Below, one piece after another: positions 1 through 10,157 of a DNA stretch of 64,000 bases. Location of the stretch: positions 1,142,001 to 1,206,000 of the forward strand of contig NZ_CP022680.1 in the NCBI RefSeq assembly GCF_003595525.1. Direction: 5' to 3'. This stretch comes from Streptococcus respiraculi. Its GTDB lineage: Bacteria; Bacillota; Bacilli; Lactobacillales; Streptococcaceae. The translations under genes were made by a program, and so were the position numbers. A model generated the notes under the pieces. That model searched no databases and was not told where the DNA came from. It saw only the letters and a program-made list of their open reading frames with translations. Each line of letters opens with the position of its first letter. Within the stretch, counting starts at the first letter, position 1.

Positions 1-2
1 TT

Positions 3-44
3 GAAAAATACCAAAAACGCTTGAGCGAATTGGGCTTGCGTTGA
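3..44 (+). CDS. 3' end of an unidentified upstream gene
   Basis: An open frame enters from the left edge and stops at a TGA after 13 codons (EKYQKRLSELGLR). The piece is too short to name. A hairpin with a T-rich tail follows at 73-106 and would suit its terminator. Confidence 0.35.
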   Translation, partial: EKYQKRLSELGLR

Positions 45-72
45 TGTCCTCTTTGCTAAAATATGATATACT

Positions 73-106
73 AAAGGTTGGAACAGAGGTTTCAACCTTT
101 TATTTT
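73..106 (+). terminator. Hairpin with T-rich tail between the upstream gene and rlmD
   Basis: AAAGGTTG (73-80) pairs with CAACCTTT (93-100) and is followed by TATTTT. A TATACT box at 67-72 lies just before it, so the hairpin could instead form at the 5' end of a transcript running into rlmD. Confidence 0.5.
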
Positions 107-198
107 GGGAGCTTTTAAGCCGTGTCTTGCTCCGTAAGGTTCGAGAAGAATAACCCACTCGTTAGCCGAGTGGTAACGGTTGATACTCGTCAAACCGA
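107..198 (+). other. Structured leader region upstream of rlmD
   Basis: There are three local hairpins in about 90 nt: GGAGC/GCTCC near 108-133, CCACTCG/CGAGTGG (155-161/167-173) and CGGTTGA/TCAAACCG (177-183/190-197). No ORF with a ribosome binding site explains the region. It may be a 5' leader or a small RNA; I recognise no named RNA family. Confidence 0.25.
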
Positions 199-232
199 AA
201 CGCCTATATAGAGTATGAAAAGATGCCAGTAA

Positions 233-1879
<1,647 letters not shown>

Positions 1880-1898
1880 GAGAAGGGAGGGGTATTAT

Positions 1899-2180
1899 AT
1901 GAGGTGGATATTAAAAATAATCTTGTTTCCAATAATATTACTTCTATCAATACTAATTTCTTTTCTAAAATTCATAATTAGTGTTAGTGGAATGATTTTA
2001 GGGATATTATCATTCTTAGTGGTGTTAGGTTCGATTGCAGCACTTATACAAAAAGATACAACTACCTTTATTCAGGCATTGATAATAGCATTTTTGATAA
2101 GTCCTTATGGACTACCTAAAATAGCATTATGGATTACAGCATATATTGAATTTGCAAGAGATAGATTGAAAGAAATATAA
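1899..2180 (+). CDS. CD1845-type small membrane protein of the ICE
   Basis: A 93-aa protein that is almost entirely hydrophobic, with an N-terminal helix (RWILKIILFPIILLLSIL) and two further segments, ending in a charged tail. It resembles the CD1845 family found next to the attachment end of Tn1549/CTn-like elements; the function is unknown. A strong ribosome binding site (GAAGGGAGG) precedes the ATG. A rho-independent terminator follows at 2193-2223, so it may be a separate transcript from the downstream genes. Confidence 0.7.
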   Translation: MRWILKIILFPIILLLSILISFLKFIISVSGMILGILSFLVVLGSIAALIQKDTTTFIQALIIAFLISPYGLPKIALWITAYIEFARDRLKEI

Positions 2181-2192
2181 AGAAACTATTGA

Positions 2193-2223
2193 GGCGATAG
2201 AGAAAAATACTATCGTCTTTTTT
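2193..2223 (+). terminator. Intrinsic terminator or attenuator before the replication initiator gene
   Basis: GGCGATAG (2193-2200) pairs with CTATCGTC (2210-2217) and is followed by a run of T. It ends 35 nt before the next start codon, and similar hairpins precede several other ICE genes. Confidence 0.7.
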
Positions 2224-2257
2224 CATGCCAAAAATTGAAAAGAAAGGAGGGGACGAT

Positions 2258-3295
2258 GTGAGTATGTATTTATTTGATGAACAGCCTATTGTTGCAAATA
2301 AAGCATTGGCAAGAGCGCTAGGGTTAAATGAAGCCTTAATATTGCAGCAAATAAATTATTGGATTGAGATAAATAAGAAGTCCGGTAAAAACTATCATGA
2401 CGGGAAATATTGGACATACAATTCTATAAAGGCATGGCAAGAAAAAGACTTCGACTATATGAGTGTTGATACAGTAAAAAGAACTTTTGCTAAGCTCGAA
2501 AAGGCGGGTTATCTTTTGGTAGGAAACTATAATAAAGATCCAAGAGATAAAACAAAATGGTATACGATAAATGATGAAAGATTAGAAGAATTATATCTTG
2601 AATTGAACAGGAAAAAACTGGAGCATGAAAGAAAAATTTTAGAGAAAGAAAGTCAAAACGCTATGCACAATGCATTAGGGCAAAATGCCCCAATGGAAGA
2701 GTGCAAAATCCACCAATGCAATGACGCATATAGCATTGATGCATTTGATGAAAATCCACCAATGCATTATGGCAGCTTGCATGAACCATTACCAGAGATT
2801 ACTACAAATAATTCATCAGAGAATACTTCATATATTTCATCAGAGAATTCCTCCCACCTACCCATCCATAAATATGAGGACTTGTATATGAGGGACGGAT
2901 TGGAGGGAGGGACTAAAAAAATAAAATCATATAAATCCTGTTTAGAAGAACTTAGAGAAAGTACAGGGTATAACGAACACATGGAATTAGGAAATAAGAT
3001 TATTGCAAAAACATACGATGAAATTATTAGAGTTTTAGCCGATGTAATGATATTAAATGCAGATGATACAGTTACTATCAATCAAACAAAATTACCTGCA
3101 TATATAGTTCAAGAGAGATTTAGAAGTTTAGATTCATCGCACATGGAGTATCTCGTAAATGCTTTATCAGAGAATGAAGCTAAAATAAGAAATGTCAGGG
3201 CATTTATTTTAACGGCGGCATATAATGCACCAAGCAATATGGATGCCTATTATACAGCACTTGTTAGTTATGACATGAGGGAAGGAGGACTTTAA
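2258..3295 (+). CDS. Replication initiator-like / DUF6017-type protein
   Basis: A protein of about 345 aa. The N-terminal part (MYLFDEQPIVANKALARALG, then LILQQINYWI and a KRTFAKLEKAGYL segment) is a winged-helix fold of the kind seen in replication initiators and DnaD-like proteins of ICEs and phages. A low-complexity linker rich in Asn, His and Ser follows, then a C-terminal domain like those linked to DUF6017. It probably starts replication of, or binds, the circular ICE. The start is placed at GTG 2258, 7 nt after AAGGAGG (2244-2250); ATG 2264 is the alternative. The open frame runs back to 2225 but has no ribosome binding site there. It overlaps the next gene by one base. Confidence 0.65.
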   Translation: MSMYLFDEQPIVANKALARALGLNEALILQQINYWIEINKKSGKNYHDGKYWTYNSIKAWQEKDFDYMSVDTVKRTFAKLEKAGYLLVGNYNKDPRDKTKWYTINDERLEELYLELNRKKLEHERKILEKESQNAMHNALGQNAPMEECKIHQCNDAYSIDAFDENPPMHYGSLHEPLPEITTNNSSENTSYISSENSSHLPIHKYEDLYMRDGLEGGTKKIKSYKSCLEELRESTGYNEHMELGNKIIAKTYDEIIRVLADVMILNADDTVTINQTKLPAYIVQERFRSLDSSHMEYLVNALSENEAKIRNVRAFILTAAYNAPSNMDAYYTALVSYDMREGGL

Positions 3296-3780
3296 TGATA
3301 AATGAAGAAATTGCAAATAGAGTAATAAGTATTGAAATAAATGTATTTAAAGCAACATATCAAGAGATATTAAATCATATCAATAAATTACATCAGCGAT
3401 CAAAACAACATGGCAGTTTAGGGAAATTAGTTAAAGCTGAAGGTAGTGAAGTAAAGCTCAAGGATATGGTAAAGAAAGGTCAGCTTGAAGAAATTCCGGT
3501 TGAAGAAGCGGAGCTTAAGGAACTGAAAAGAGAACTTAATCGGTATGGTGTTAAGTTTTCAGTGATGAAGGATAAGGAAACAGGAAAATACTCTGTATTC
3601 TTTCAAGCCAAAGATATGAAGGTTATGGATAGAGCCTTTAAGCACGCATTAGCACAGTCTGAAAAGAAAACGGAAAGGAAAGAATCTATTCACAAGAATA
3701 TTGAGAAGTTTAAGGAAATGGCTAAGAACTCTGTTTCCAAAGATAAAATCAAGAATAAACAAAAGGAGCAGAGCCTATGA
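3295..3780 (+). CDS. PcfB family (DUF3801) conjugation accessory protein
   Basis: A 161-aa cytoplasmic protein. The central region (VEEAELKELKRELNRYGVKF followed by FFQAKDMKVMDRAFKHA) is typical of PcfB/DUF3801 proteins. In pCF10-like systems PcfB partners with the coupling protein PcfC at the conjugation pore. The C-terminal third is lysine-rich. The ATG overlaps the stop region of the previous gene, and the stop overlaps the start of the coupling-protein gene by 4 nt, so translational coupling is likely. Confidence 0.8.
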   Translation: MINEEIANRVISIEINVFKATYQEILNHINKLHQRSKQHGSLGKLVKAEGSEVKLKDMVKKGQLEEIPVEEAELKELKRELNRYGVKFSVMKDKETGKYSVFFQAKDMKVMDRAFKHALAQSEKKTERKESIHKNIEKFKEMAKNSVSKDKIKNKQKEQSL

Positions 3781-5561
3781 TAGATAAAATATTAAAGGAC
3801 ATCAAAGGCTTATTTAAGGTGCAGGATAAGGCAAAGTTTCTAAAGCAAAACATTCCCTATCTTGCATTTTTTTATTTAGGAAACATCTTTGCCCATCATG
3901 TGAGAAGCTATACCGGTGGTGATGTCATAGATAAAATCTTTCAGGGAATATTAGAACTTAATACCATGAGTTTTCTTCCAAGTATTCATCCGGTGGATGT
4001 AATCACAGGAGTCGGAGTGGCTGTACTGATTAAATTTATTGTTTATACCAAAGGGAAAAATGCTAAGAAGTTTAGACAGGGAAAAGAGTATGGCTCAGCA
4101 AGATGGGGAAATAAGAAAGATATTGAGCCATACATGGATGAAAAGTTTCAAAACAATATCTTGCTTACCCAGACAGAACGCCTAACTATGAATGGTAGAC
4201 CGGCTAATCCAAAGTATGCTCGTAACAAGAATGTACTTGTAATCGGTGGATCAGGAAGTGGTAAGACAAGATTTTATGTCAAACCTAACCTTATGCAGAT
4301 GCACTCGTCATATTGCGTAACTGATCCGAAAGGAACGATAGTCCTTGAGTGCGGTAAGATGCTTGAAGATAACGGATATGAGATAAAAATCCTAAATACC
4401 ATCAACTTCAAAAAGAGCATGAAATACAATCCTTTTGCCTATATCCGTTCTGAGAAAGATATTCTGAAATTGGTGCAGACAATCATTGCCAATACTAAAG
4501 GTGAGGGAGAAAAAGCAGGCGAGGATTTTTGGGTCAAAGCGGAGAAGCTCTACTACACAGCCCTTATAGGATACATCTTCTATGAAGCTCCAAGAGAAGA
4601 AAAGAACTTTGCTACACTACTGGATATGATAGACGCTTCAGAAGTAAGAGAAGATGATGAAACCTATATGAATCCGATAGACAGACTCTTTGAAGCACTT
4701 GAGAAAAAGGAGCCTACACATTTTGCAGTCAAGCAATATAAAAAATATAAACTGGCTGCTGGAAAGACAGCAAAAAGTATATTGATTTCTTGTGGTGCAA
4801 GGCTTGCTCCTTTTGATATTCAGGAACTTCGGGACTTGATGAGTGAAGATGAACTTGAGCTTGATACACTGGGAGATAGAAAGACAGCACTCTTTGTTAT
4901 TATCTCTGATACAGATGATACCTTTAACTTTGTAGTTTCGATTATGTATTCACAGTTATTTAATCTCTTGTGTGATAAGGCGGATGACGAGTATGGTGGC
5001 AGACTTCCTGTTCACGTAAGATGCCTCCTTGATGAGTTTGCAAATATCGGCTTAATTCCAAAATTTGAGAAGCTCATAGCCACAATCAGAAGTAGAGAGA
5101 TTTCAGCGAGTATTATCTTACAGGCACAATCTCAGCTAAAGGCGATATATAAGGATAATGCCGATACGATTGTAGGAAACTGTGATAGCACATTGTTTTT
5201 GGGCGGAAAGGAAAAGACTACACTTAAAGAACTATCTGAAACACTCGGAAAAGAAACAATAGACCTTTACAACACATCGGAAACAAGGAGTAATCAAAAG
5301 AGTTTTGGTCTGAATTATCAAAAGACAGGGAAAGAATTGATGAGCCAAGATGAAATTACTGTAATGGACGGAAGCAAGTGTATTTTTCAGCTTAGAGGTG
5401 TTAGACCTTTTCTTTCAGATAAGTACGATATTACAAAGCACAAGAACTATAAGCTGCTTGAGGACTATGATAAGAAAAATTTATTTGATATAGAAAGCTA
5501 CATGAAACGGAAAGGAAAAGCAAAACTGAATAGGGAAACAGTTATTACAAGAATGCAGTAA
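3777..5561 (+). CDS. VirD4/TraG-type conjugative coupling protein
   Basis: A 594-aa membrane ATPase that brings the relaxase-DNA complex to the mating channel. Two N-terminal membrane segments (about residues 25-45 and 70-90) are followed by the Walker A motif GGSGSGKT near residues 157-164. Walker B lies in the stretch CLLDEFANIG near residues 416-425, followed by the ASIILQAQSQLKAIY segment typical of T4SS coupling proteins. It lies directly after pcfB, as in other Gram-positive conjugation modules. The stop codon is part of the stem of terminator 5555-5590. Confidence 0.93.
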   Translation: MIDKILKDIKGLFKVQDKAKFLKQNIPYLAFFYLGNIFAHHVRSYTGGDVIDKIFQGILELNTMSFLPSIHPVDVITGVGVAVLIKFIVYTKGKNAKKFRQGKEYGSARWGNKKDIEPYMDEKFQNNILLTQTERLTMNGRPANPKYARNKNVLVIGGSGSGKTRFYVKPNLMQMHSSYCVTDPKGTIVLECGKMLEDNGYEIKILNTINFKKSMKYNPFAYIRSEKDILKLVQTIIANTKGEGEKAGEDFWVKAEKLYYTALIGYIFYEAPREEKNFATLLDMIDASEVREDDETYMNPIDRLFEALEKKEPTHFAVKQYKKYKLAAGKTAKSILISCGARLAPFDIQELRDLMSEDELELDTLGDRKTALFVIISDTDDTFNFVVSIMYSQLFNLLCDKADDEYGGRLPVHVRCLLDEFANIGLIPKFEKLIATIRSREISASIILQAQSQLKAIYKDNADTIVGNCDSTLFLGGKEKTTLKELSETLGKETIDLYNTSETRSNQKSFGLNYQKTGKELMSQDEITVMDGSKCIFQLRGVRPFLSDKYDITKHKNYKLLEDYDKKNLFDIESYMKRKGKAKLNRETVITRMQ

Positions 5562-5590
5562 GTCTACAAAATAGATTTGCTGCTTTTTTA
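5555..5590 (+). terminator. Intrinsic terminator overlapping the coupling-protein stop codon
   Basis: GCAGTAAGTCTA (5555-5566) pairs over 12 positions (two G-T) with TAGATTTGCTGC (5572-5583), with loop CAAAA, followed by TTTTTTA. Confidence 0.75.
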
Positions 5591-5610
5591 TGCAAAAGTA
5601 AGGAGGCAAG

Positions 5611-5640
5611 ATGATAAGGATCAGAAGTCCCACCGAGTAA
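5611..5640 (+). CDS. Possible 9-codon leader peptide
   Basis: ATG to TAA encodes MIRIRSPTE, with AGGAGG (5601-5606) ideally spaced in front. It lies between two intrinsic terminators and upstream of ssb, as expected for a translated attenuation leader. It has no recognisable homolog and its role is inferred only from layout. Confidence 0.35.
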   Translation: MIRIRSPTE

Positions 5641-5661
5641 AAAACTAAATAGTATGAGTAT

Positions 5662-5698
5662 AGCGATTGGAAAAGTAATACTTCCGGTCGCTTTTTTT
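5662..5698 (+). terminator. Intrinsic terminator or attenuator before ssb
   Basis: An 11-bp stem (5662-5672 with 5682-5692, two G-T pairs) has the loop AAGTAATAC and is followed by TTTTTTT. It ends 27 nt before the ssb start. The AGTAATA loop recurs in the hairpin before topB. Confidence 0.75.
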
Positions 5699-5724
5699 AT
5701 TGAAAAGAAAAGGAGAAATTTTTA

Positions 5725-6036
5725 ATGAAGCAAGAAATGATTAACATCAACGCCAACTTAGTGGCAGAACCTACTTTCTCAAGTTTTGAAAAAGAGGGCG
5801 AAGAAGTAGAAGTTGTAAACTTTACGCTTGTAAAAAAGTATGGAAAAGGAAAGGAATATATCAATTGTGCAGCCTACGGAGAAAAAGCAGAGAAAGCAAA
5901 GGACTTTGAAAAAGGCAATCTGATTCATGTATTCGGCTACTTTAAGAAGCGTGAAAAAGAGGGAAAGACTTACAAAAATTTTGTAGTGAAGTCATACAAC
6001 AAGATTGAAAAGAAAGAAGAAAATGAGGAGGAATAA
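5725..6036 (+). CDS. Single-stranded DNA-binding protein of the ICE
   Basis: A 103-aa OB-fold protein of the SSB family: an N-terminal INANLVAEPTF strand, NFTLVKKYG, YINCAAYGEKAE and a LIHVFGYFKKRE segment. It is shorter than chromosomal SSB and lacks the usual acidic DDDIPF-like tip, ending instead in KKEENEEE. It probably coats transferred or rolling-circle single-stranded DNA. A second SSB-like gene lies at 26420. Confidence 0.85.
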   Translation: MKQEMININANLVAEPTFSSFEKEGEEVEVVNFTLVKKYGKGKEYINCAAYGEKAEKAKDFEKGNLIHVFGYFKKREKEGKTYKNFVVKSYNKIEKKEENEEE

Positions 6037-6039
6037 ATT

Positions 6040-6255
6040 ATGGAATTTTTCGCACAGGCAGTAAATGTATTAAAGATTTTAGTTATGGCAGTAGGAGCAG
6101 GACTTGGAGCATGGGGTGTCATTAACCTGATGGAAGGTTATGGTAACGATAATCCGGGAGCCAAAAGTCAAGGGATCAAGCAATTGATGGCGGGAGGAGG
6201 TATTGTCCTTATCGGACTTAAGCTGATTCCACTTCTTGCAAATGTACTCAAGTAA
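6040..6255 (+). CDS. Maff2 family mating-channel protein
   Basis: A 71-aa protein with two hydrophobic segments (VLKILVMAVGAGLGAWGVI and GGGIVLIGLKLIPLLANVL), joined by a short loop containing EGYGNDNPGAKSQGIKQLM. This is the Maff2 family pattern; by size and topology it may be the VirB2-like pilin of the system. It starts 4 nt after ssb and precedes virB6. Confidence 0.85.
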   Translation: MEFFAQAVNVLKILVMAVGAGLGAWGVINLMEGYGNDNPGAKSQGIKQLMAGGGIVLIGLKLIPLLANVLK

Positions 6256-6273
6256 GAGAAAAGGAGAGCTTAG

Positions 6274-7140
6274 ATGTTTGGAATATTCGACAAGATAGAA
6301 GAATTCTTTAAGGAGCTTCTACTGGGCGGTATCCAAGCAAACTTAGAGTCCATGTTTCTTGACATCAACGACAAGGTTGGTGCAGTTGCAACAGATGTAG
6401 GAAAAACTCCTATGGGGTGGAACGGAGATGTATTTGCTTTTATCAAGAGCATTAACGATTCAGTCATTATTCCCATAGCGGGACTAATCATCACAGCAGT
6501 CCTTTGTATCGAGCTTATCAACATGGTTATACAGAAAAATAACCTACACGATAATACAGATACCTTTGAATTTTTCAAGTACATCATAAAGATGTGGATT
6601 GCTGTATGGTTAGTATCTCATGCCTTTGAGTTTTCAATGGCGGTCTTTGATGTAGCACAGCATATGGTAAATAAGGCGGCAGGGGTGATAAACACCTCTG
6701 CCACCGTTTCCGGAGATCAGATAGTGGCGATGATGGATACCCTAAAAGAAAAGGGACTTGGAGAGCTTGTTATGATTCTCTTTGAAACCTCGCTCATTAA
6801 GGTTGCCATACAGGCAATTTCCATAGTGATTATGCTTGTGGTTTACGGAAGAATGTTTGAGATTTATGTTTACTCATCGGTTTCAGCCATTCCGTTTGCC
6901 ACGATGGGAAACAAAGAATGGGGGCAAATTGGCACAAACTACATCAAAGGATTATTTGCACTTGGACTACAAGGACTCTTTTTAATGGTTTGTCTTGGAA
7001 TATACGCAGTATTAGTTAAGACGATTGAAATAACAGATATACACACAAGCACCATGACGATACTTGGTTATGCGGTTTTGCTAGGGTTAATGATGCTAAA
7101 GAGCGGAACACTGGCCAAAAGCATATTAAATGCACACTAA
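6274..7140 (+). CDS. VirB6/TrbL-like conjugal transfer membrane protein (CD1112 type)
   Basis: A 288-aa polytopic membrane protein with about five to six hydrophobic helices (for example IIPIAGLIITAVLCIELI, VAIQAISIVIMLVVYG and LGYAVLLGLMMLKSG). It has an amphipathic N-terminal FGIFDKIEEFFKELLLGGI segment. Order and topology match the CD1112 group of VirB6/TrbL channel proteins. The ATG follows AAGGAGAG. Confidence 0.85.
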   Translation: MFGIFDKIEEFFKELLLGGIQANLESMFLDINDKVGAVATDVGKTPMGWNGDVFAFIKSINDSVIIPIAGLIITAVLCIELINMVIQKNNLHDNTDTFEFFKYIIKMWIAVWLVSHAFEFSMAVFDVAQHMVNKAAGVINTSATVSGDQIVAMMDTLKEKGLGELVMILFETSLIKVAIQAISIVIMLVVYGRMFEIYVYSSVSAIPFATMGNKEWGQIGTNYIKGLFALGLQGLFLMVCLGIYAVLVKTIEITDIHTSTMTILGYAVLLGLMMLKSGTLAKSILNAH

Positions 7141-7159
7141 AAAAGAAAGGAAAGATAGT

Positions 7160-7423
7160 ATGAATAAAAGAAAAACAGTATTTACAGCAGTAGTAATTGG
7201 AGCAGGCGTTATGGCGATAATTGATAGAATCAGACTTCATAACAAGGTAGAAGAATTAGAAGAAAGGACACAGGACATTGGTCGCTGCCATAATGATTTT
7301 TGCTTAATGCAGCAAAGATATAACAAAAATACAGATGAACAGCTTGCAATTATTCAGGATGAAATAGGCTCTGTATATGAACACCTTGAGGAACTGTCAA
7401 AGGATAAAGAAGATGGGAGGTAA
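7160..7423 (+). CDS. Small membrane-anchored ICE protein, unknown function
   Basis: An 87-aa protein with a single N-terminal membrane helix (FTAVVIGAGVMAIIDRI) and a helical, charged remainder. It always lies between virB6 and prgI in this type of module as far as I recall, but no function is known to me. The start was placed at ATG 7160 after GAAAGGAAAG; the frame is open upstream to 7130, but that start lacks a binding site and overlaps virB6. Confidence 0.65.
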   Translation: MNKRKTVFTAVVIGAGVMAIIDRIRLHNKVEELEERTQDIGRCHNDFCLMQQRYNKNTDEQLAIIQDEIGSVYEHLEELSKDKEDGR

Positions 7424-7426
7424 GTT

Positions 7427-7816
7427 ATGGCGTATGTACCAATCCCAAAGGACTTAAAGAAAGTTAAGACAAAGGTAGCATTTAACTTAACGAAAAGGCA
7501 GCTCATAGGATTTACCATTGCAGGGCTTGTTGGAATACCGGTCTATTTATTTATGAGAAAGGTAGTACCAAACGATATAGCTGTCATATTTCTGATTGTG
7601 TCCACACTTCCAATCTTTTTTATCACACTTTTTGAAAAGGACGGACTGACCTTTGAGAAATATTTTAAGCACATCTATTTGCATAAATTCTATCAACCAC
7701 AAAAGAGAGTGAGAAAGGAGGTTTACCTTGAACAAGAAAAGAAAAATTCAGCAAATAAAACTCACGCAAAACGAAAAGGCACTGAGAAGTCAAAAGCGGG
7801 ACTTAAAGCAAAATAA
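7427..7816 (+). CDS. PrgI family conjugation protein (VirB3-like)
   Basis: A 129-aa protein with MAYVPIPKDLKKVKTKVAFN at the N-terminus and two hydrophobic segments (QLIGFTIAGLVGIPVYLFM and IAVIFLIVSTLPIFFITLF), followed by a cytoplasmic basic tail. This is the PrgI pattern, a VirB3-like inner-membrane partner of VirB4. Its last 89 nt overlap the start of virB4 in another frame, so translation is probably coupled. Confidence 0.88.
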   Translation: MAYVPIPKDLKKVKTKVAFNLTKRQLIGFTIAGLVGIPVYLFMRKVVPNDIAVIFLIVSTLPIFFITLFEKDGLTFEKYFKHIYLHKFYQPQKRVRKEVYLEQEKKNSANKTHAKRKGTEKSKAGLKAK

Positions 7817-10154
7817 GGGAAAGATTAAAAAAGACAGTAGTATACTTGACCTTATTTTTAAGAAAGAGCCGAAAAGATACACTGTTGAAGATACCATTTC
7901 CTATCTTAGACTCTTAAAAAGCGGGATATGTCAGCTCGATGAAAGGCACTTCAGTAAAAGCATAGCCTTTCAGGACATTAACTATCAGCTTGCCTTAGAC
8001 GAAGATAGGGATTTGATTTTTAATCAGTTTGCAAATTTCTTAAATTCCTTTGATCCAAGTGTCAGCATTGAGTTTTCCTACATCAACCAGCTTGGACGAA
8101 ATGAAGAAATGAAATCGGCAATTCAGATACCGGATAAAGGGGACGGATTTGATGATATACGACTTGAGTTTAGAGAGATGCTAAAAAGTCAGATTGTAAA
8201 GGGAAATAACGGACTGAAAAAATCAAAGTATGTAACCTTTACAGTAGAAGCGGATAATTTAGAGCAGGCTACATCAAAACTTGAAAGACTGGAGATAGAT
8301 ATATTATCTAATCTCAAAAGCATGGGGGTAAGAGCTGAAAGCCTTACCGGAGAAGAAAGACTAAAGATACTTCACGATATATTAAATCCGAATAAGACCT
8401 TTGAGTTTTCCTACAAAGACCTGAAGAAAAAGGAGAGTACCAAGACATATATCGTGCCTGATGAATTTAACTTTATACCTTCAAGGTATTTTAAGTTTGG
8501 GAAGTTTATCGGAGCAACAAGTCATTTTCAAATCCTTGCAAGTGAGCTTTCAGACCGTATGCTATCTGAGTTTTTGGATATTGATGATAACATCAATATC
8601 TCTTTTCATATTAAGGCAATCGACCAGTCAGAAGCCATCAAGATGGTAAAACGAAAAAACACCGATATTGATAAGATGAGAATTGAAGAAAACAAAAAGG
8701 CGGTAAGGTCAGGCTATGATATGGATATTCTTCCAAGTGATTTAATTACCTACGGAGAAGATGTAAAGAGCCTATTAAAAGATTTGCAGACAAGAGATGA
8801 GCGTATGTTTGTGGTAAGTATTGTCTTTATGAACTTTGCAAGGACAATTCAAAAGCTCGATAACACCATCGCTCAGATAAGCTCCATTGCAAACAAGCAT
8901 AACTGTAAATTGAAAAGACTTGACCATACGCAGGAACAAGGCTTAGTGAGTGTGTTGCCTCTTGGGATAAATAAGATTGAAATAGATAGAGGACTGACAA
9001 GTTCATCAACAGCAGTCTTTATGCCATTTACCACAGAGGAGCTTTTTATCAATTCAAGTAACAGCCTGTACTATGGACTAAACGCTTTGAGTCATAACCT
9101 GATTATGGCGGACAGGAAGAAACTCAAAAATCCAAACGGTTTAATTTTAGGAACTCCCGGAAGTGGTAAGTCATTTTCTGCAAAGCGTGAAATGGCAAAT
9201 GCTATCTTGGTAACTGACGATGATGTTATTATCTGCGATCCGGAGGGAGAGTATGGAAACCTTGTAAGACAGTTTAAGGGAGAAGTGATAAAGGTCAGCA
9301 GTAAGTCAAAAGACTACTTAAATCCCCTTGATATAAACATGAACTATGGCGATGGAGATGCACCTCTTAAAGACAAGGCAAATTTCATTATGTCCATGCT
9401 TGAACTTGTAGTTGGAGGAAGCGGACTTACAGCAGAAGAAAAGTCGGTTATAGATAGATGCCTTCCTAAAATTTATGAAAAGTATTTTGAAAATCCGACT
9501 CCTGACAATATGCCGATTCTTCAAGACCTATACGATATGTTAAAAGGGCAGGAAGAAAAGGTCGGTAAGAAGCTGGCAACGGAGATGGAAATATATGTAT
9601 CAGGTTCTCTTAATGTCTTTAATCACAGGTCAAATGTGGACTTAAATAAGAAGCTGCTGTGCTTTGATATTAAAGAGCTTGGAAGCCAGCTTAAAAAAAT
9701 CGGTATGCTTGTCATTCAGGATCAGGTGTGGAATAAGGTATCGCAAAACAGAGGAAACAAGGCTACAAGGTACTATATAGATGAGTTTCACTTGCTCTTA
9801 AAAGATGAGCAGACAGCTTCATACTCGGTTGAGATATGGAAGCGTTTCAGAAAATGGGGAGGTATCCCGACGGGTATCACGCAGAATGTCAAAGACCTGC
9901 TTATGAGTAAGGAGATAGAAAACATCTTTGATAATACGGACTTTGTCTTAATGCTAAATCAGGCTTCGGGAGATAGAGAAATCTTAGCAAGAAAACTTAA
10001 AATCTCACTTCCACAGCTTCGGTATGTAACTAACTCCAATGAGGGCGAGGGACTCTTATTCTTTGGAAATACCATTGTGCCTTTCCTTGATAAATTTCCG
10101 AAAGATACTATTCTTTATCAGAAGATGACTACCAAGCCTGAAGAAGTGAGGTAG
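7728..10154 (+). CDS. VirB4-like conjugal transfer ATPase (CD1110 type)
   Basis: An 808-aa ATPase that powers the mating channel. Walker A is GTPGSGKS at about residues 475-482, VIICDPEGEYGNLVRQF follows, and the Walker B-like YYIDEFHLLL lies near residue 685. It begins with a TTG codon, 6 nt after AAGGAGG (7715-7721), inside the prgI gene. The N-terminal 40 residues are strongly basic. The protein is full length for the family, with no frameshift seen. Confidence 0.93.
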   Translation: MNKKRKIQQIKLTQNEKALRSQKRDLKQNKGKIKKDSSILDLIFKKEPKRYTVEDTISYLRLLKSGICQLDERHFSKSIAFQDINYQLALDEDRDLIFNQFANFLNSFDPSVSIEFSYINQLGRNEEMKSAIQIPDKGDGFDDIRLEFREMLKSQIVKGNNGLKKSKYVTFTVEADNLEQATSKLERLEIDILSNLKSMGVRAESLTGEERLKILHDILNPNKTFEFSYKDLKKKESTKTYIVPDEFNFIPSRYFKFGKFIGATSHFQILASELSDRMLSEFLDIDDNINISFHIKAIDQSEAIKMVKRKNTDIDKMRIEENKKAVRSGYDMDILPSDLITYGEDVKSLLKDLQTRDERMFVVSIVFMNFARTIQKLDNTIAQISSIANKHNCKLKRLDHTQEQGLVSVLPLGINKIEIDRGLTSSSTAVFMPFTTEELFINSSNSLYYGLNALSHNLIMADRKKLKNPNGLILGTPGSGKSFSAKREMANAILVTDDDVIICDPEGEYGNLVRQFKGEVIKVSSKSKDYLNPLDINMNYGDGDAPLKDKANFIMSMLELVVGGSGLTAEEKSVIDRCLPKIYEKYFENPTPDNMPILQDLYDMLKGQEEKVGKKLATEMEIYVSGSLNVFNHRSNVDLNKKLLCFDIKELGSQLKKIGMLVIQDQVWNKVSQNRGNKATRYYIDEFHLLLKDEQTASYSVEIWKRFRKWGGIPTGITQNVKDLLMSKEIENIFDNTDFVLMLNQASGDREILARKLKISLPQLRYVTNSNEGEGLLFFGNTIVPFLDKFPKDTILYQKMTTKPEEVR

Positions 10155-10157
10155 CTT

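Noticed and set aside
3..44. Naming the upstream gene recX
   Set aside because: The ending does not fit streptococcal RecX as I remember it, and 13 residues are too few to decide.
150..198. A tRNA-like set of hairpins upstream of rlmD
   Set aside because: No acceptor stem with a CCA end, no T-loop consensus and no correct arm spacing.
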